Shown here: piece by piece, positions 54,210 through 63,449 of the stretch
How positions within the stretch are numbered: the first letter of the stretch is position 1
How the letters are laid out: each line of letters opens with the position of its first letter
Assembly: GCA_903926205.1 (NCBI GenBank)
Contig: CAIYID010000091.1
Span: forward strand, 38,650-102,649
Direction of reading: 5' to 3'
Length of the DNA stretch: 64,000 bases
Source: an uncultured Bdellovibrionales bacterium
GTDB taxonomy: Bacteria; Bdellovibrionota; Bdellovibrionia; Bdellovibrionales; Bdellovibrionaceae
The notes under the pieces: model-generated
The model's input: only the letters and a program-made list of their open reading frames with translations
Told to the model about the DNA's origin: nothing
Database searches by the model: none
Translations under genes and position numbers: made by a program

Positions 54210-55201
54210 AATTTTTTGTTCATAAGTACACTTTGTCACCACAAGTGAAACTGAATTCTATCTCTGGCAAGGCAGAGCGTGAGGGCGCGCTTCTAAAAAT
54301 TGAATGGCCAGATAAAAAAGTGGGATATGCAGATCTTTTTCCCTGGCCCGAATTAGGTGATCTGATGCTCGAGGATCAATTGGAGGGAATTAAAAAGGGG
54401 CATCTTTCGACTTTGGCCGAACAGAGTATATGGCTAGCAAATAGAGATTTAAAATTAAGAGCTGCGCAAAAAAATGCTGTGCAAAATCTGCAAAAAATAA
54501 AAAATCATTTCACCATTCCAGATTACACGATTATTACAGAGAAAAAATTGTATGAATTAAAAACAGCGGGATTTTCAACTCTCAAAATTAAAGTGGGAAG
54601 GGACTGGCTTTCCGAATTGGAATGGATCACCCAAGTTTTAACCCAGAATCATTTTATGATTCGTTTGGATTTTAATTCAAATGGGGAGTTTTCCACTATC
54701 GAGCGAATGATGCGTTCTTTGCCTGTGGGGTTGAAAGCAAAAATTGAATTTATCGAAGATCCATTTCCCTTTGATCTAGAGGCTTGGACGGAAGTTTCAA
54801 AGTTTGCTCCTTTGGCGCTGGATCAAGAATATTCCAACGTGAAGAAAGAGGAGTGGGACAACCTAGCTGAGCCTTTACCCTTTCGTTTTCTAGTTATCAA
54901 ACCCGCACGTCAGGATGTTATGAAGGCGGTAAAGCAGGCTGTTGATCGAAATTTAAAAATAGTTTTCACTTCGTCAATGGATCATGCTTTAGGAGTGGTG
55001 CATGCCGCTTGCGTCGCCTCGGAATATAAAGCGACTCATCCAAATTTAGTCATGGAGGCAGGATGTTTAACAACCCATCTTTATTTGCCAAACGAATTTT
55101 CTTCCCGAATGATTTGCCAAGGGCCTTATCTGACTCAAGTTCCTGGTTATGGTATTGGCTTCGATGAAGTTTTAGGAGCCCTTTCATGGGAGCCCCTTTA
55201 G
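54203..55201 (+). CDS. menC: o-Succinylbenzoate synthase MenC
   Basis: 332 residues; enolase superfamily. Catalytic KxK in TLKIKVG, metal ligands in RLDFN, EFIEDP and LALDQE, and the second lysine in LVIKPA. Overlaps menE by 16 bp. Confidence 0.86.
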   Translation: MLKFFVHKYTLSPQVKLNSISGKAEREGALLKIEWPDKKVGYADLFPWPELGDLMLEDQLEGIKKGHLSTLAEQSIWLANRDLKLRAAQKNAVQNLQKIKNHFTIPDYTIITEKKLYELKTAGFSTLKIKVGRDWLSELEWITQVLTQNHFMIRLDFNSNGEFSTIERMMRSLPVGLKAKIEFIEDPFPFDLEAWTEVSKFAPLALDQEYSNVKKEEWDNLAEPLPFRFLVIKPARQDVMKAVKQAVDRNLKIVFTSSMDHALGVVHAACVASEYKATHPNLVMEAGCLTTHLYLPNEFSSRMICQGPYLTQVPGYGIGFDEVLGALSWEPL

Positions 55202-56421
55202 AATTAGGAACAAAGATCGATTGGGGCTCCGATCAAAGTCATTTGTTGTTGAACCCTCAACTTGGTTCTCAGGATCAGGTGGAGCTGTCAGCTCTCGCGA
55301 AAAAATTTCGTCAGCCTTCCAGCGTTTGGATTGCCTCTTCGGGTTCATCCAAAAAGGCCAATGAATCTCTGAAACTGATCGGCCTTTCAAAAGCGGCTTT
55401 TATTTCCTCAGCAATGGCCGTCAATGAACATTTAGGCTCAATTCAAGAAACTGGAAAAAAAGACGTTTGGATTCAAGCCTTGCCGCGATTTCATGTCGGA
55501 GGTCTTTCTATTGAATTGCGAGCTGAATTGTCCGGAGCAAAAGTGGTTGAGGGCTTGGTAGGGACGTCGACGCTGTCAACGGGGCAAGCCTTTCCTTGGC
55601 AGGCAAATAAATTTATAGAACGAGCGGCAGAGAGTGGCGCTACACTTTCTGCTTTAGTTCCGACTCAGATTCATGATTTAGTGCAAACAGGTTTGAGAGC
55701 ACCTTCACGACTTCGTGCTATTGTTGTTGGTGGTGCGACACTCAATGAGTCTTTGTATTTCAAAGCTCGAGAGTTGGGTTGGCCGCTTCTTCCAAGTTTT
55801 GGTTTAACCGAATGTTGTTCTCAAGTTGCAACGGCGGAAATTAAATCTTTGAGCGAGAACCCTCTTTCCAATCCATTTCCTCGGCTGAGGCTTTTATCCC
55901 ATTGCCAAGTGGAATTGAGTGCGGAAGGGTTTTTGAAAATTTTGAGTCCTGCTCTTTTTTCTGGCTATGCGCAAAAAAAAGATGATCGCCAACAATGGCA
56001 TCCCAATGAAAGAGGTGAGTGGTGGACCTCTTCCGACAAGGCAGAAATTCACCGAGAAAAACTGGGGATTTATTTGAACCCAAAAGGACGTGATTTTGAG
56101 TTTGTTAAAATCAATGGAGAAGGTGTTTTACTCTCGAAATTGCGGGAAAATCTTTCTTCGCTGATTAACAGTCAGTGGCCCTCGGTAGAAACAGAATTTG
56201 TTTTATTGGATTTAAACCATGAACGACAAGGAACCGAACTTGTGCTGGTACATTCTGAGAAAGCATCAGCAACTCTGGCGAACGAGGTTTTACTGCAATT
56301 TAATCAACGAGTGATTTCTCTTGAAAAATTAAAACGTACAATTCAAGTTTTAGCAATTCCCCGTTCTGCGCTGGGAAAAATTCAATGGGAAGAATTGCGT
56401 CGACTTTCTTTCAAAATTTGA
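55186..56421 (+). CDS. menE: o-Succinylbenzoate-CoA ligase MenE
   Basis: 411 residues, an adenylate-forming enzyme. The ATP loop is variant (VWIASSGSSKKANE), PSFGLTECCSQVAT is the adenine-binding motif, SSDKAEI the Asp motif and ALGKIQWEEL the catalytic lysine end. It activates OSB for naphthoate ring closure. The 3' end overlaps the convergent YkgJ-like gene by 40 bp. Confidence 0.85.
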   Translation: MGAPLELGTKIDWGSDQSHLLLNPQLGSQDQVELSALAKKFRQPSSVWIASSGSSKKANESLKLIGLSKAAFISSAMAVNEHLGSIQETGKKDVWIQALPRFHVGGLSIELRAELSGAKVVEGLVGTSTLSTGQAFPWQANKFIERAAESGATLSALVPTQIHDLVQTGLRAPSRLRAIVVGGATLNESLYFKARELGWPLLPSFGLTECCSQVATAEIKSLSENPLSNPFPRLRLLSHCQVELSAEGFLKILSPALFSGYAQKKDDRQQWHPNERGEWWTSSDKAEIHREKLGIYLNPKGRDFEFVKINGEGVLLSKLRENLSSLINSQWPSVETEFVLLDLNHERQGTELVLVHSEKASATLANEVLLQFNQRVISLEKLKRTIQVLAIPRSALGKIQWEELRRLSFKI

Positions 56422-56843
56422 GTTTCTGCCTGAGTTTGCTCTTTCATCTGCAATTCAATTTCTTTAGCGGGAACGATTCGACCCTTTTTTACACCTGGAC
56501 AAAAACTCACGATTTCTTTTTTCCAGGCCTTTGGAGACATCACCTCTGGCCAAAAAGGCCAAGTTCGGCATTGTGTCGGACGAGCCGCATAAACGGAGCA
56601 ACCTTTATTTTTTAAGAAGAGGCAATCCGGATTTTTTGGATCCTCTTTGAGATGAAAGGCTCCATGATATTTGTCACAATATTTTCGTGTGAACTCGACT
56701 GTTGGAATTTTTAAATGCAGGGCAATTGCTTGGCGATCTTTTTTAGTCAAAAAAACAAAACCATACTCGCCGTGAGAAGTGCAACACTGACCTGAACCTT
56801 GACAGGAAAACTGAACACCGTTTTTCCACCAAACTTGGCTCAT
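56382..56843 (-). CDS. YkgJ-family Cys-cluster protein
   Basis: 153 residues. QFSCQGSGQCCTSHGEYGFVFL, KGCSVYAARPTQCRTWPFWP and SFCPG give the CxxxxxCC and CxxxxxxxxxC pattern of YkgJ-like proteins, thought to bind Zn or Fe-S. The role is unknown. Coupled by ATGA to the thioesterase gene. Confidence 0.72.
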   Translation of the reverse strand: MSQVWWKNGVQFSCQGSGQCCTSHGEYGFVFLTKKDRQAIALHLKIPTVEFTRKYCDKYHGAFHLKEDPKNPDCLFLKNKGCSVYAARPTQCRTWPFWPEVMSPKAWKKEIVSFCPGVKKGRIVPAKEIELQMKEQTQAETQILKESRRNSSH

Positions 56844-57295
56844 TTGACCGCCTTTTCGTGAAGAGCTGAAGATTTTTGAATGAGGTAGGGTTCTAGCCGT
56901 TGTCGTAACTCCACCGGAATCTTGGCTTTTTGCTTGCTCTTCGGATCGACAAAAGTGTGCGCCATTTTTACCACGGCATGAGTTTTATCTTTTTGCGAAA
57001 AGGTGTATCGCATACAGAAAGTGGATTCGCTCAGGGATTCTACTTGAGTATTTACTTGATAAGTCTCACCAGGAAAAAATGGCGAGAGATAATCGGCCTC
57101 TGCATGGCGAATCGGGACAAAGTGTTTATTTGTGCGAAACCAATCGTTCCAAGGGACACCTGCCTCGACGATAAAAGCTTCAAAAGTATCGTGGGCAAAT
57201 GAAAACAAATGTGCAAAATACATAATTCCCGCGGGGTCAGCGTCGCGAAAAAGGATCTTTAAATCTCGCTGATAAGTTTTTGTCGAGCTCTCCAT
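56840..57295 (-). CDS. Hotdog-fold acyl-CoA thioesterase, probable DHNA-CoA hydrolase
   Basis: 151 residues. LFRDADPAGIMYFAHLFSFAHDTFEAF is the 4HBT motif with the catalytic Asp, of the kind seen in 1,4-dihydroxy-2-naphthoyl-CoA thioesterases. In the men cluster this is the missing thioesterase step (inference). Coupled to the YkgJ-like gene downstream. Confidence 0.75.
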   Translation of the reverse strand: MESSTKTYQRDLKILFRDADPAGIMYFAHLFSFAHDTFEAFIVEAGVPWNDWFRTNKHFVPIRHAEADYLSPFFPGETYQVNTQVESLSESTFCMRYTFSQKDKTHAVVKMAHTFVDPKSKQKAKIPVELRQRLEPYLIQKSSALHEKAVK

Positions 57296-57327
57296 TTTCC
57301 CCTCTCAAGATGACAGACAAAATGCCT

Positions 57328-57384
57328 GTGACGGAGTCACAAGATGCAAATGACGGAGTCATAAGATGCGAATGACGGAGTCAT
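57328..57384 (+). repeat. Three 22-bp repeats, each a GGA-loop hairpin
   Basis: Copies at 57328, 57350 and 57372. Copy 1 reads GTGAC-GGA-GTCAC; copies 2 and 3 read ATGAC-GGA-GTCAT. The outer pair changes from G-C to A-T together, which preserves the stem. GGA in a small loop is the CsrA contact motif. A degenerate copy may precede it. Sits before the polyprenyl synthase gene. Confidence 0.7.
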
Positions 57385-57455
57385 AAGATGAAGGATAAGA
57401 GGCTTGACTTCAAGCTTAGAAATCTGAAATGGTGTCGCGAAACCTGTGATGAAAC

Positions 57456-58433
57456 ATGGAGCATTGTGTTAGAATGAGCGAATCGAGTCCCAATTCTTCA
57501 AAAGCAGTCGACGTTAAGATTTATAATTCCAAGGACTTTCCTTCCTATTTACCGAAGTTAAATCAACTTTATGACGATCTTTTTTCAGGTGGAAAAGGCT
57601 TTCGTGCGAAGCTGATTCGTAAAATGAGTGAGCATCTTCATCTTGACGCCCGTACTGAACAGCTTTTGGCGCAAACGATTGAGTTCATCCACAATGCCTC
57701 TCTTTTACATGATGATTTGATTGATGGCTCTCCTCTCCGTCGAGGTAAAACAGCGGCTTGGCAAAAATATACTCCTGAGTACGCAGTGCTGGCGGGGGAC
57801 TATCTTTTGGCAAGAGTGATGGTGAATCTTTCCAGCTACGGTAATATCCGCTTGGTTCAATACACTTCAGAAGTTATTTCTGATTTACTTGAAGGCGAGT
57901 GGCTGCAAGATTCTCTTGTCGGCGATTTTGAAGTGGACCTTTCTCAGTTGGATCGAGTTCACAACCTAAAAACAGCTTCGCTTTTTAAATGGTGTTTGCG
58001 CGCCCCTTTTCTGGCGATGGAACGTAACGAGCCTGGCTTGCACACGGTGCTTGAAGAAATGGGCACACTGCTTGGGCAACTTTTTCAGCGGGGTGATGAC
58101 CTTCTTGATTTTGATGTTCGGAATGATGAGGGTAAGGCTTTGCTGGGTGATTTGACTTCAGGTTACTTGAATTCTTTTGGGGCCTTTGTCGCACCGAATG
58201 CGGATCGCACAAAACTAAAAAATTGTAAAACTCTCGGAGAATTTTATCAGATCATCGGTGGAGAAAAAGTTTTTCATGAAAAAGTAGCTGAGTTCGATGA
58301 AAAAAATAGATTTTTGATTCAGTTGTATTCTCACCACTTGACCAGTCTTGAGAAGTATCTCAGTCCTGGCGAAAAGTCTCTCGTCAAAATGCTTGAGCCT
58401 TTGACGGACATTCTTTATTGGAGAAAGAAGTAA
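57456..58433 (+). CDS. Polyprenyl diphosphate synthase
   Basis: 325 residues. First Asp-rich motif LLHDDLIDGSPLRRG, second RGDDLLDFD, both for Mg-diphosphate binding. It makes the isoprenoid tail for menaquinone. ATG 57456 or 57474; neither has a clear ribosome site. Next to menA-like genes. Confidence 0.85.
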   Translation: MEHCVRMSESSPNSSKAVDVKIYNSKDFPSYLPKLNQLYDDLFSGGKGFRAKLIRKMSEHLHLDARTEQLLAQTIEFIHNASLLHDDLIDGSPLRRGKTAAWQKYTPEYAVLAGDYLLARVMVNLSSYGNIRLVQYTSEVISDLLEGEWLQDSLVGDFEVDLSQLDRVHNLKTASLFKWCLRAPFLAMERNEPGLHTVLEEMGTLLGQLFQRGDDLLDFDVRNDEGKALLGDLTSGYLNSFGAFVAPNADRTKLKNCKTLGEFYQIIGGEKVFHEKVAEFDEKNRFLIQLYSHHLTSLEKYLSPGEKSLVKMLEPLTDILYWRKK

Positions 58434-58436
58434 GCG

Positions 58437-59528
58437 GTGGCAGAGTTAAAGACAGAGCTAAAAACTCTTTCGAAATCAGATCCTGAATTTAAGAAATACC
58501 TTTTGGGTGATTTCTCGAAAGTTCACCGAGCCATTCCTATTCAAAGTCTCAATGTTGCCACTGAAACAGAAACTGTGACTTTTAAAATTGTACCCGTTCA
58601 AGAAATTGTACCGCCGCCTTTTTTTCAAAAATGGGCGCAAATTCTCAAGCTTAAAAATTTCGTACTTCTAGCTTTTCCAATTTTTGTTTTACTCGTTAAA
58701 AATGAACTAGACCAGGTTGCTGTAAATGCTAATTTGGCACTGCTCAATGTTTTTGGTTGTGTCAGTCTTTTGGCTGCGATGAATTTGCGAAACGATTATC
58801 GTGATCATCTTTCAGGGCTTGATCGTGTGCACCCAGAGAGTGGGAGTCGTGCTATTCAATTAGGCTGGCTCACGGCTTTAGAGACGAAAACAAAATCCAC
58901 ACTTTTTGTGATTCTTGGTGCTTTTTTTGGACTCCCCGCGCTGATAGCTCATCCGCAGCTCAGTTTCGTCCTTGCCGTCACTTTTATCTTAGTGGGATTG
59001 ATGGAGGCCTCCTATCGCAGTGGCCTTAAGTATCGTTGGTGGACGGAAGTTTTAGTTTTTTTCCTTTTTGGACCTATTTTTACTTGGGGTTTCCAAATGG
59101 GAATTGGTATCGAGCTGGATTTTGAATCAATTTTTGTAGGAATCATTAGCGGTTGGCTGTCAGTATTTGTGATTCATATTCGAAATTTTGAGGCCATCAT
59201 GGTTAATGATCAAGCCGGATTTTTTAACTCAGTGAGTTCCTTAGGCTTTGAACGGAGTAAAACATTATTATGGTTTTGGTGGTTTGTTCTGATTTTTGGG
59301 ATGGATCTTTTTCATTGGTATTTTGCTCATGATGCTTGGCTGGTGTCTTTTGTTTTTATCACACTGGGCTTGAGCCTGATGATGTTGAAAATCATTCATT
59401 CCATAAAAAGCCCTGTTGCTTCCAATTTTCGACCAGCCTTGGACCGCGCCTATCGACTCACCTTGATTTTGATTTCTTTGTGGGTGGTGGAAAATCTGAG
59501 TTACCTTTTGATGAAAGAGATCGGGTGA
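58437..59528 (+). CDS. Second MenA/UbiA-like prenyltransferase
   Basis: 363 residues from GTG 58437, 3 bp after the polyprenyl synthase. Eight or so helices; NLRNDYRDHLSGLDRVHPESGSRAIQLGWLTA carries the NDxxDxxxD motif as in MenA. A 60-residue N-terminal extension is unlike MenA. May be a paralogue for a different quinone or acceptor. Confidence 0.7.
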   Translation: MAELKTELKTLSKSDPEFKKYLLGDFSKVHRAIPIQSLNVATETETVTFKIVPVQEIVPPPFFQKWAQILKLKNFVLLAFPIFVLLVKNELDQVAVNANLALLNVFGCVSLLAAMNLRNDYRDHLSGLDRVHPESGSRAIQLGWLTALETKTKSTLFVILGAFFGLPALIAHPQLSFVLAVTFILVGLMEASYRSGLKYRWWTEVLVFFLFGPIFTWGFQMGIGIELDFESIFVGIISGWLSVFVIHIRNFEAIMVNDQAGFFNSVSSLGFERSKTLLWFWWFVLIFGMDLFHWYFAHDAWLVSFVFITLGLSLMMLKIIHSIKSPVASNFRPALDRAYRLTLILISLWVVENLSYLLMKEIG

Positions 59529-59534
59529 TATTTC

Positions 59535-60191
59535 TTGCAGCCGCTGTTGGTAAGAACCTTTGAAGGGCTGACGCTTCAATCTGAGCTTGGAAGTTTGCTG
59601 ATTGATTTTGTTAATGATCGTGCGAATTACGAACGGCCTCTCAAAAAAGGAAAAAGTGAAATCATCGCGCGAGCACTTGGAATTAATAAAGGACTTACGG
59701 ATATTTTGGATTTAACCGCAGGCCTCGCGCAGGATGCTGCGGTTTTTGCGCGCCTGGGCTGCCGCGTGCGTGCGGTGGAGCGATCGCCTTTGATTTTTCC
59801 GCTGCTAGAAGATGCTCGCCTTCGAGCGCTGACAAAAAAAGAGTGGGTAAAAAACCTGGAGTTTATTTTTTCCGACAGTTTTTCTTTTTTGCAAAAGCTT
59901 AAAGTTAGCGAATTGCCCCAAGTCATTTACATTGATCCGATGTTTCCAGAAAAAAAGAAAACGGCCCTTCCGCGAAAAGAAATGCAGATCTTTCGTGAAT
60001 TGATCGGGGAGGATCAGGATTCCAGTCAATTGGTGGCTCTAGCTCAGGAAAAGGCATTAGACAGAGTGGTGGTGAAACGTCCATTGAAAGCGCCCGATTT
60101 GGCTCCTGGAGTGACTCATCGATTTGAAGGAAACAGCGTCAGATACGATCTTTATTTATCTAAGAGAGCGGAAAAGGAGAGGTGCCCTTGA
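59535..60191 (+). CDS. rsmJ: 16S rRNA m2G1516 methyltransferase RsmJ
   Basis: 218 residues from TTG 59535 (start uncertain). DLTAGLAQDAAVFARLGCRVRAVER, LLEDARLRAL, YIDPMFPEKKKTALPRKEM and RVVVKRPLKAPDL are RsmJ motifs. Last bases overlap the next gene (TTGA). Confidence 0.85.
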   Translation: MQPLLVRTFEGLTLQSELGSLLIDFVNDRANYERPLKKGKSEIIARALGINKGLTDILDLTAGLAQDAAVFARLGCRVRAVERSPLIFPLLEDARLRALTKKEWVKNLEFIFSDSFSFLQKLKVSELPQVIYIDPMFPEKKKTALPRKEMQIFRELIGEDQDSSQLVALAQEKALDRVVVKRPLKAPDLAPGVTHRFEGNSVRYDLYLSKRAEKERCP

Positions 60192-60904
60192 TTTTGCTAT
60201 TCATTAAATTATGTTTTGGTCTTGCGATCATGGTCGCTTTGAATTTTTTCAAAGATCGAATGATTGAGCCACGCTTAGCTCGCCTTAATGAGCGAGTGAA
60301 ATTATTGTCCTTGGCTTTGTTTGAACTGAGTCATGCTTTTTTTGCGATTATTTATGTTGAAATTTTTTATTGGCTGGCGCTTTCAGGCGAACTTTCGCTA
60401 GGTGCTGTCGTTGCCGGGGACTCGTCGCCAGGGTTTGTGCTATGGTTGATAAATCCTGCGTTTGAGCATCTTAGTCTGTTGAGTTTTATTGGACTGGTTT
60501 TTGGTTTTATCAGTCGAAGCTTTGGTTTTTCTATTTTATTGGTGATCGGCCTTTTATTCCCAAATTTAATTTCTATTCCCGGTGCCAGTGTTCTTATTTT
60601 TTCAGAATTGATAGGGCAGGGTTTAGGCTTTTTTTACTGGAGAAAAATTAAAATTTCACCGATGACCTTACTTTTGAAGCTGATGATATTTGCTTTAGCT
60701 GTGCTTGTTTTTTGGGCAAGTGGAAGCCTGCTTCGAGATTCATTCCAGCGCTTAGAGCTCAATCCTATGTTACTGAACGATCGGATCATTGCGGTGGGAT
60801 ATTTGTGCGCGTTATTAGTGGCGTTCAATATTTTTCTTTCGATGATGGTTTTTCATTTTTATTTTACATGGACCAAAGACGGGAAACGATTTAGTAGCCG
60901 ATGA
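60188..60904 (+). CDS. Multi-pass membrane protein, unknown
   Basis: About 238 residues from TTG 60188, 8 bases after AAGGAG and overlapping the rsmJ stop by 4 (GTG 60182 is too close to the site). Six hydrophobic helices, no motif recognised. Confidence 0.6.
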   Translation: MILLFIKLCFGLAIMVALNFFKDRMIEPRLARLNERVKLLSLALFELSHAFFAIIYVEIFYWLALSGELSLGAVVAGDSSPGFVLWLINPAFEHLSLLSFIGLVFGFISRSFGFSILLVIGLLFPNLISIPGASVLIFSELIGQGLGFFYWRKIKISPMTLLLKLMIFALAVLVFWASGSLLRDSFQRLELNPMLLNDRIIAVGYLCALLVAFNIFLSMMVFHFYFTWTKDGKRFSSR

Positions 60905-60956
60905 CTACCTGATTAGTACCTGACAGTGACGTGCAAAAAAATTACTCTAGGCAGAT

Positions 60957-61841
60957 ATGGCTACGGACAGTGAATTAAAAAATAAGATTAATTATCTTGA
61001 ACAGGAATTGAGTCTCAAGGACGCAGAAATTGCCAGATATCGGGCAGAGCTCAATCGGGCTAATGCGGAGCTTGAAAAAATCATTGCTGATCTTGGCCAA
61101 GAGTTGAAAATGGCCTCTCAGATTCAAAAAATTCTTTCACCGACGGAAATCCCGAATATTCCTGGTTTTAATTTTAGCACGAAATTTGTTCCAGGCTCAG
61201 ATAGGGGTGGAGACTATTTCGATATTTTTGAGCACGAAGATAAAATGAAATTTGGCGTCGTTTTAGCCTGCTCTTCAGGTTACTCCATGTCGGCTTTGTT
61301 TCTCTCGGTGTTAATCAAAATGTCTTCGCAGATTGAAGCCCGTCGAGGAATGGTTCCCAATATTGTACTGAGTCAAATGGCAAAAGAGCTCGTTCCACAT
61401 ATTGAAAACCGAGACACCGCCAATGTTTTTTACGGAGTGATGGATCGTCGTTCATTTCAATTCACCTTTTCGAGCGTGGGAAGTTTGACGGGATTTCTTT
61501 TGGCGCAGGGTTCGGAAAATCTCACTAAGCTCTTGCCATCCACGGGGCCTTTTGCAAAAAGTTATGATGAAAAGCCCTTGGCGCAATCTCTTCAATTGAA
61601 CGCCAGAGATCGCTTGATTCTCTGCACCGAAGGGGTTTTGATGGCTCCGAATGCCTCGGGTGAGGTTTTTGGAGTTCAACGCATGGCTCAAGCAGTAACA
61701 GATGCTGCACGTTTTGCTGTTCACGATATTCGTAATGAGATATTGCTTCAGGTGGAGCAATTCACGGGAACTCAAGAGCCAGAAAGAGATCAAACCGTGA
61801 TTGTGATGGAAGTTAAAGATGGAGTTATTAAATTAGTATAG
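60957..61841 (+). CDS. SpoIIE/RsbU-like phosphatase domain, degenerate
   Basis: 294 residues. An N-terminal coiled coil (about 1-55) is followed by a PP2C-like SpoIIE domain with QIQKILSP and GGDYFDIFE. Three metal-ligand motifs look lost: the DVSGHG motif reads ACSSGYS, the TDG motif reads TEG, and the final DD reads RDQ. Likely a pseudophosphatase that binds rather than dephosphorylates (inference). Confidence 0.75.
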   Translation: MATDSELKNKINYLEQELSLKDAEIARYRAELNRANAELEKIIADLGQELKMASQIQKILSPTEIPNIPGFNFSTKFVPGSDRGGDYFDIFEHEDKMKFGVVLACSSGYSMSALFLSVLIKMSSQIEARRGMVPNIVLSQMAKELVPHIENRDTANVFYGVMDRRSFQFTFSSVGSLTGFLLAQGSENLTKLLPSTGPFAKSYDEKPLAQSLQLNARDRLILCTEGVLMAPNASGEVFGVQRMAQAVTDAARFAVHDIRNEILLQVEQFTGTQEPERDQTVIVMEVKDGVIKLV

Positions 61842-61859
61842 TTTGAAAGGAAAGTTCTA

Positions 61860-62999
61860 ATGTCAGAAGTACAAATTTTTGAAGGCGCAATGGATAAAGG
61901 ATTGGAAGGAATCGTCGCATGTTCGACAGGAGTTTCTTCAATTCAAGGAAACACTTTAAGTTACCGTGGATACACGATCGAAGATCTTGCTGCCAATTCA
62001 ACTTTCGAAGAAGTGACTTTTTTACTTTGGAACAATCGTCTTCCATCGGCTGCTGAATTAGAAAAATTTCAAAAAAGCCTGGCTGCGGAGTATGCTCTTC
62101 ATCCGGATTTTATTAAATCATTGAAAACAATTCCGTCCAAAGATGTTCATGCGATGCAATGGTTGCGCACGGCTTTCTCTTTGAGCTCACATTGGGACAA
62201 AGATGCCAATGATAATTCCAATGAAGCTAATGCTCGCAAAGCCATTAAAATGGTGGCGAAAATGGGAACGATCATTTGTGCTTTCGAAGCCATTCGAAAT
62301 GGTAAAGAGCCCGTGGCACCTAAAGCGGACAAATCCATTGCTTGGAATTTCATGTACATGTTGAAAGGCCAGGAGCCTAAATCAGATTTAGTGAAAATTT
62401 TCGATACCTGTCTGATTTTGCATGCAGATCATGAATTGAATTGTTCTGCTTTTGCGACTCGGGTAACGACGTCTTCTTTGTCTGATATGTATTCGGCGGT
62501 GACTTCGGCGATCAGCGCTCTCAAAGGTCCTTTGCACGGTGGAGCTAACGAACAAGTCATGATCATGCTGAAAAAAATTGGCACGATTGAAAAAGCGCAA
62601 GAGTTTGTCAAAGACGCCCTGGCTGCCAAAGAAAAAGTTATGGGTATCGGTCACCGCGTTTACAAAAATGGCGATCCTCGAGCGGCAATCTTAAGAAAAA
62701 TTTCTGACAAGTTGACAGCGCAAATAGGCGAGCACAAGTGGTATGAGATGTCGATCTTGATTGACGATACCATGAACAAAGAAAAAGGCTTGATGCCCAA
62801 TGTGGATTTCTATTCTGCGACGGTTTATTACAGCATGGGAATCCCAGTAGATATTTACACTCCGATTTTTGCAGTTTCTCGTATTGCTGGTTGGATTGCG
62901 CACGCTGATGAGCAATACGCTAACAACCGAATTTACCGTCCCCGCGGAAAATGGGTTGGAAAAACGGATCAAACTTGGAAACCACTGAGTCAGCGTTAA
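61860..62999 (+). CDS. gltA: Citrate synthase
   Basis: 379 residues, as in short (type I-like) enzymes. Catalytic His and Asp in LILHADHELN, GPLHGGANEQVM and GIGHRVYKNGDPRA; entry to the TCA cycle. GAAAGGAAAG lies a few bases before the ATG. Confidence 0.94.
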   Translation: MSEVQIFEGAMDKGLEGIVACSTGVSSIQGNTLSYRGYTIEDLAANSTFEEVTFLLWNNRLPSAAELEKFQKSLAAEYALHPDFIKSLKTIPSKDVHAMQWLRTAFSLSSHWDKDANDNSNEANARKAIKMVAKMGTIICAFEAIRNGKEPVAPKADKSIAWNFMYMLKGQEPKSDLVKIFDTCLILHADHELNCSAFATRVTTSSLSDMYSAVTSAISALKGPLHGGANEQVMIMLKKIGTIEKAQEFVKDALAAKEKVMGIGHRVYKNGDPRAAILRKISDKLTAQIGEHKWYEMSILIDDTMNKEKGLMPNVDFYSATVYYSMGIPVDIYTPIFAVSRIAGWIAHADEQYANNRIYRPRGKWVGKTDQTWKPLSQR

Positions 63000-63053
63000 A
63001 AAAGTTCAGTAGAAAATAGAACCAGAGCTAAAGTTAGAAATTCGAGGTAAAAA

Positions 63054-63446
63054 ATGGCTTCAATTTTTACAAAGATTATTCGAGGAGAAATACCTTGTTA
63101 TAAAATTCATGAAGATGAATTAACGATTTCTTTTTTAGCTCTTGATCAAGTGAATTTGGGACACACCTTGGTTGTGCCTAAACAAGAAGTGAATCATTGG
63201 TTTGATGTGCCAGAAAAAGATTACTTAGCGGTTCAGCTTAATGCTCAAAAAATTGCTAAGGCCATTCAAAAAGCGACCAATTGCCCGAGGATCGGCACCC
63301 TGGTCGCTGGTTTTGAAGTGCCTCATTATCACTTACATTTAATTCCTGCATGGTCCATTCCAGATTTGGATTTCAAAAGAGCTAAAAAACATTCTGAGCA
63401 GGAAATGAAAGACATTCAGCAGAAAATCCTTTCATTTCTTAAATAA
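63054..63446 (+). CDS. HIT-family nucleotide hydrolase
   Basis: 130 residues. FTKIIRGEIPCYKIHED start and HYHLHLIP (the His triad) mark the HINT/HIT family, AMP-releasing hydrolases. The physiological substrate is unknown. Confidence 0.87.
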   Translation: MASIFTKIIRGEIPCYKIHEDELTISFLALDQVNLGHTLVVPKQEVNHWFDVPEKDYLAVQLNAQKIAKAIQKATNCPRIGTLVAGFEVPHYHLHLIPAWSIPDLDFKRAKKHSEQEMKDIQQKILSFLK

Positions 63447-63449
63447 GCC

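Noticed and set aside
57328..57395. CRISPR-like direct repeats
   Set aside because: Copies are contiguous with no unique spacers, only three in number and 22 bp long.
57391..57480. 29-residue ORF before the polyprenyl synthase
   Set aside because: It runs into the synthase start in another frame, with no ribosome site and no recognisable composition.
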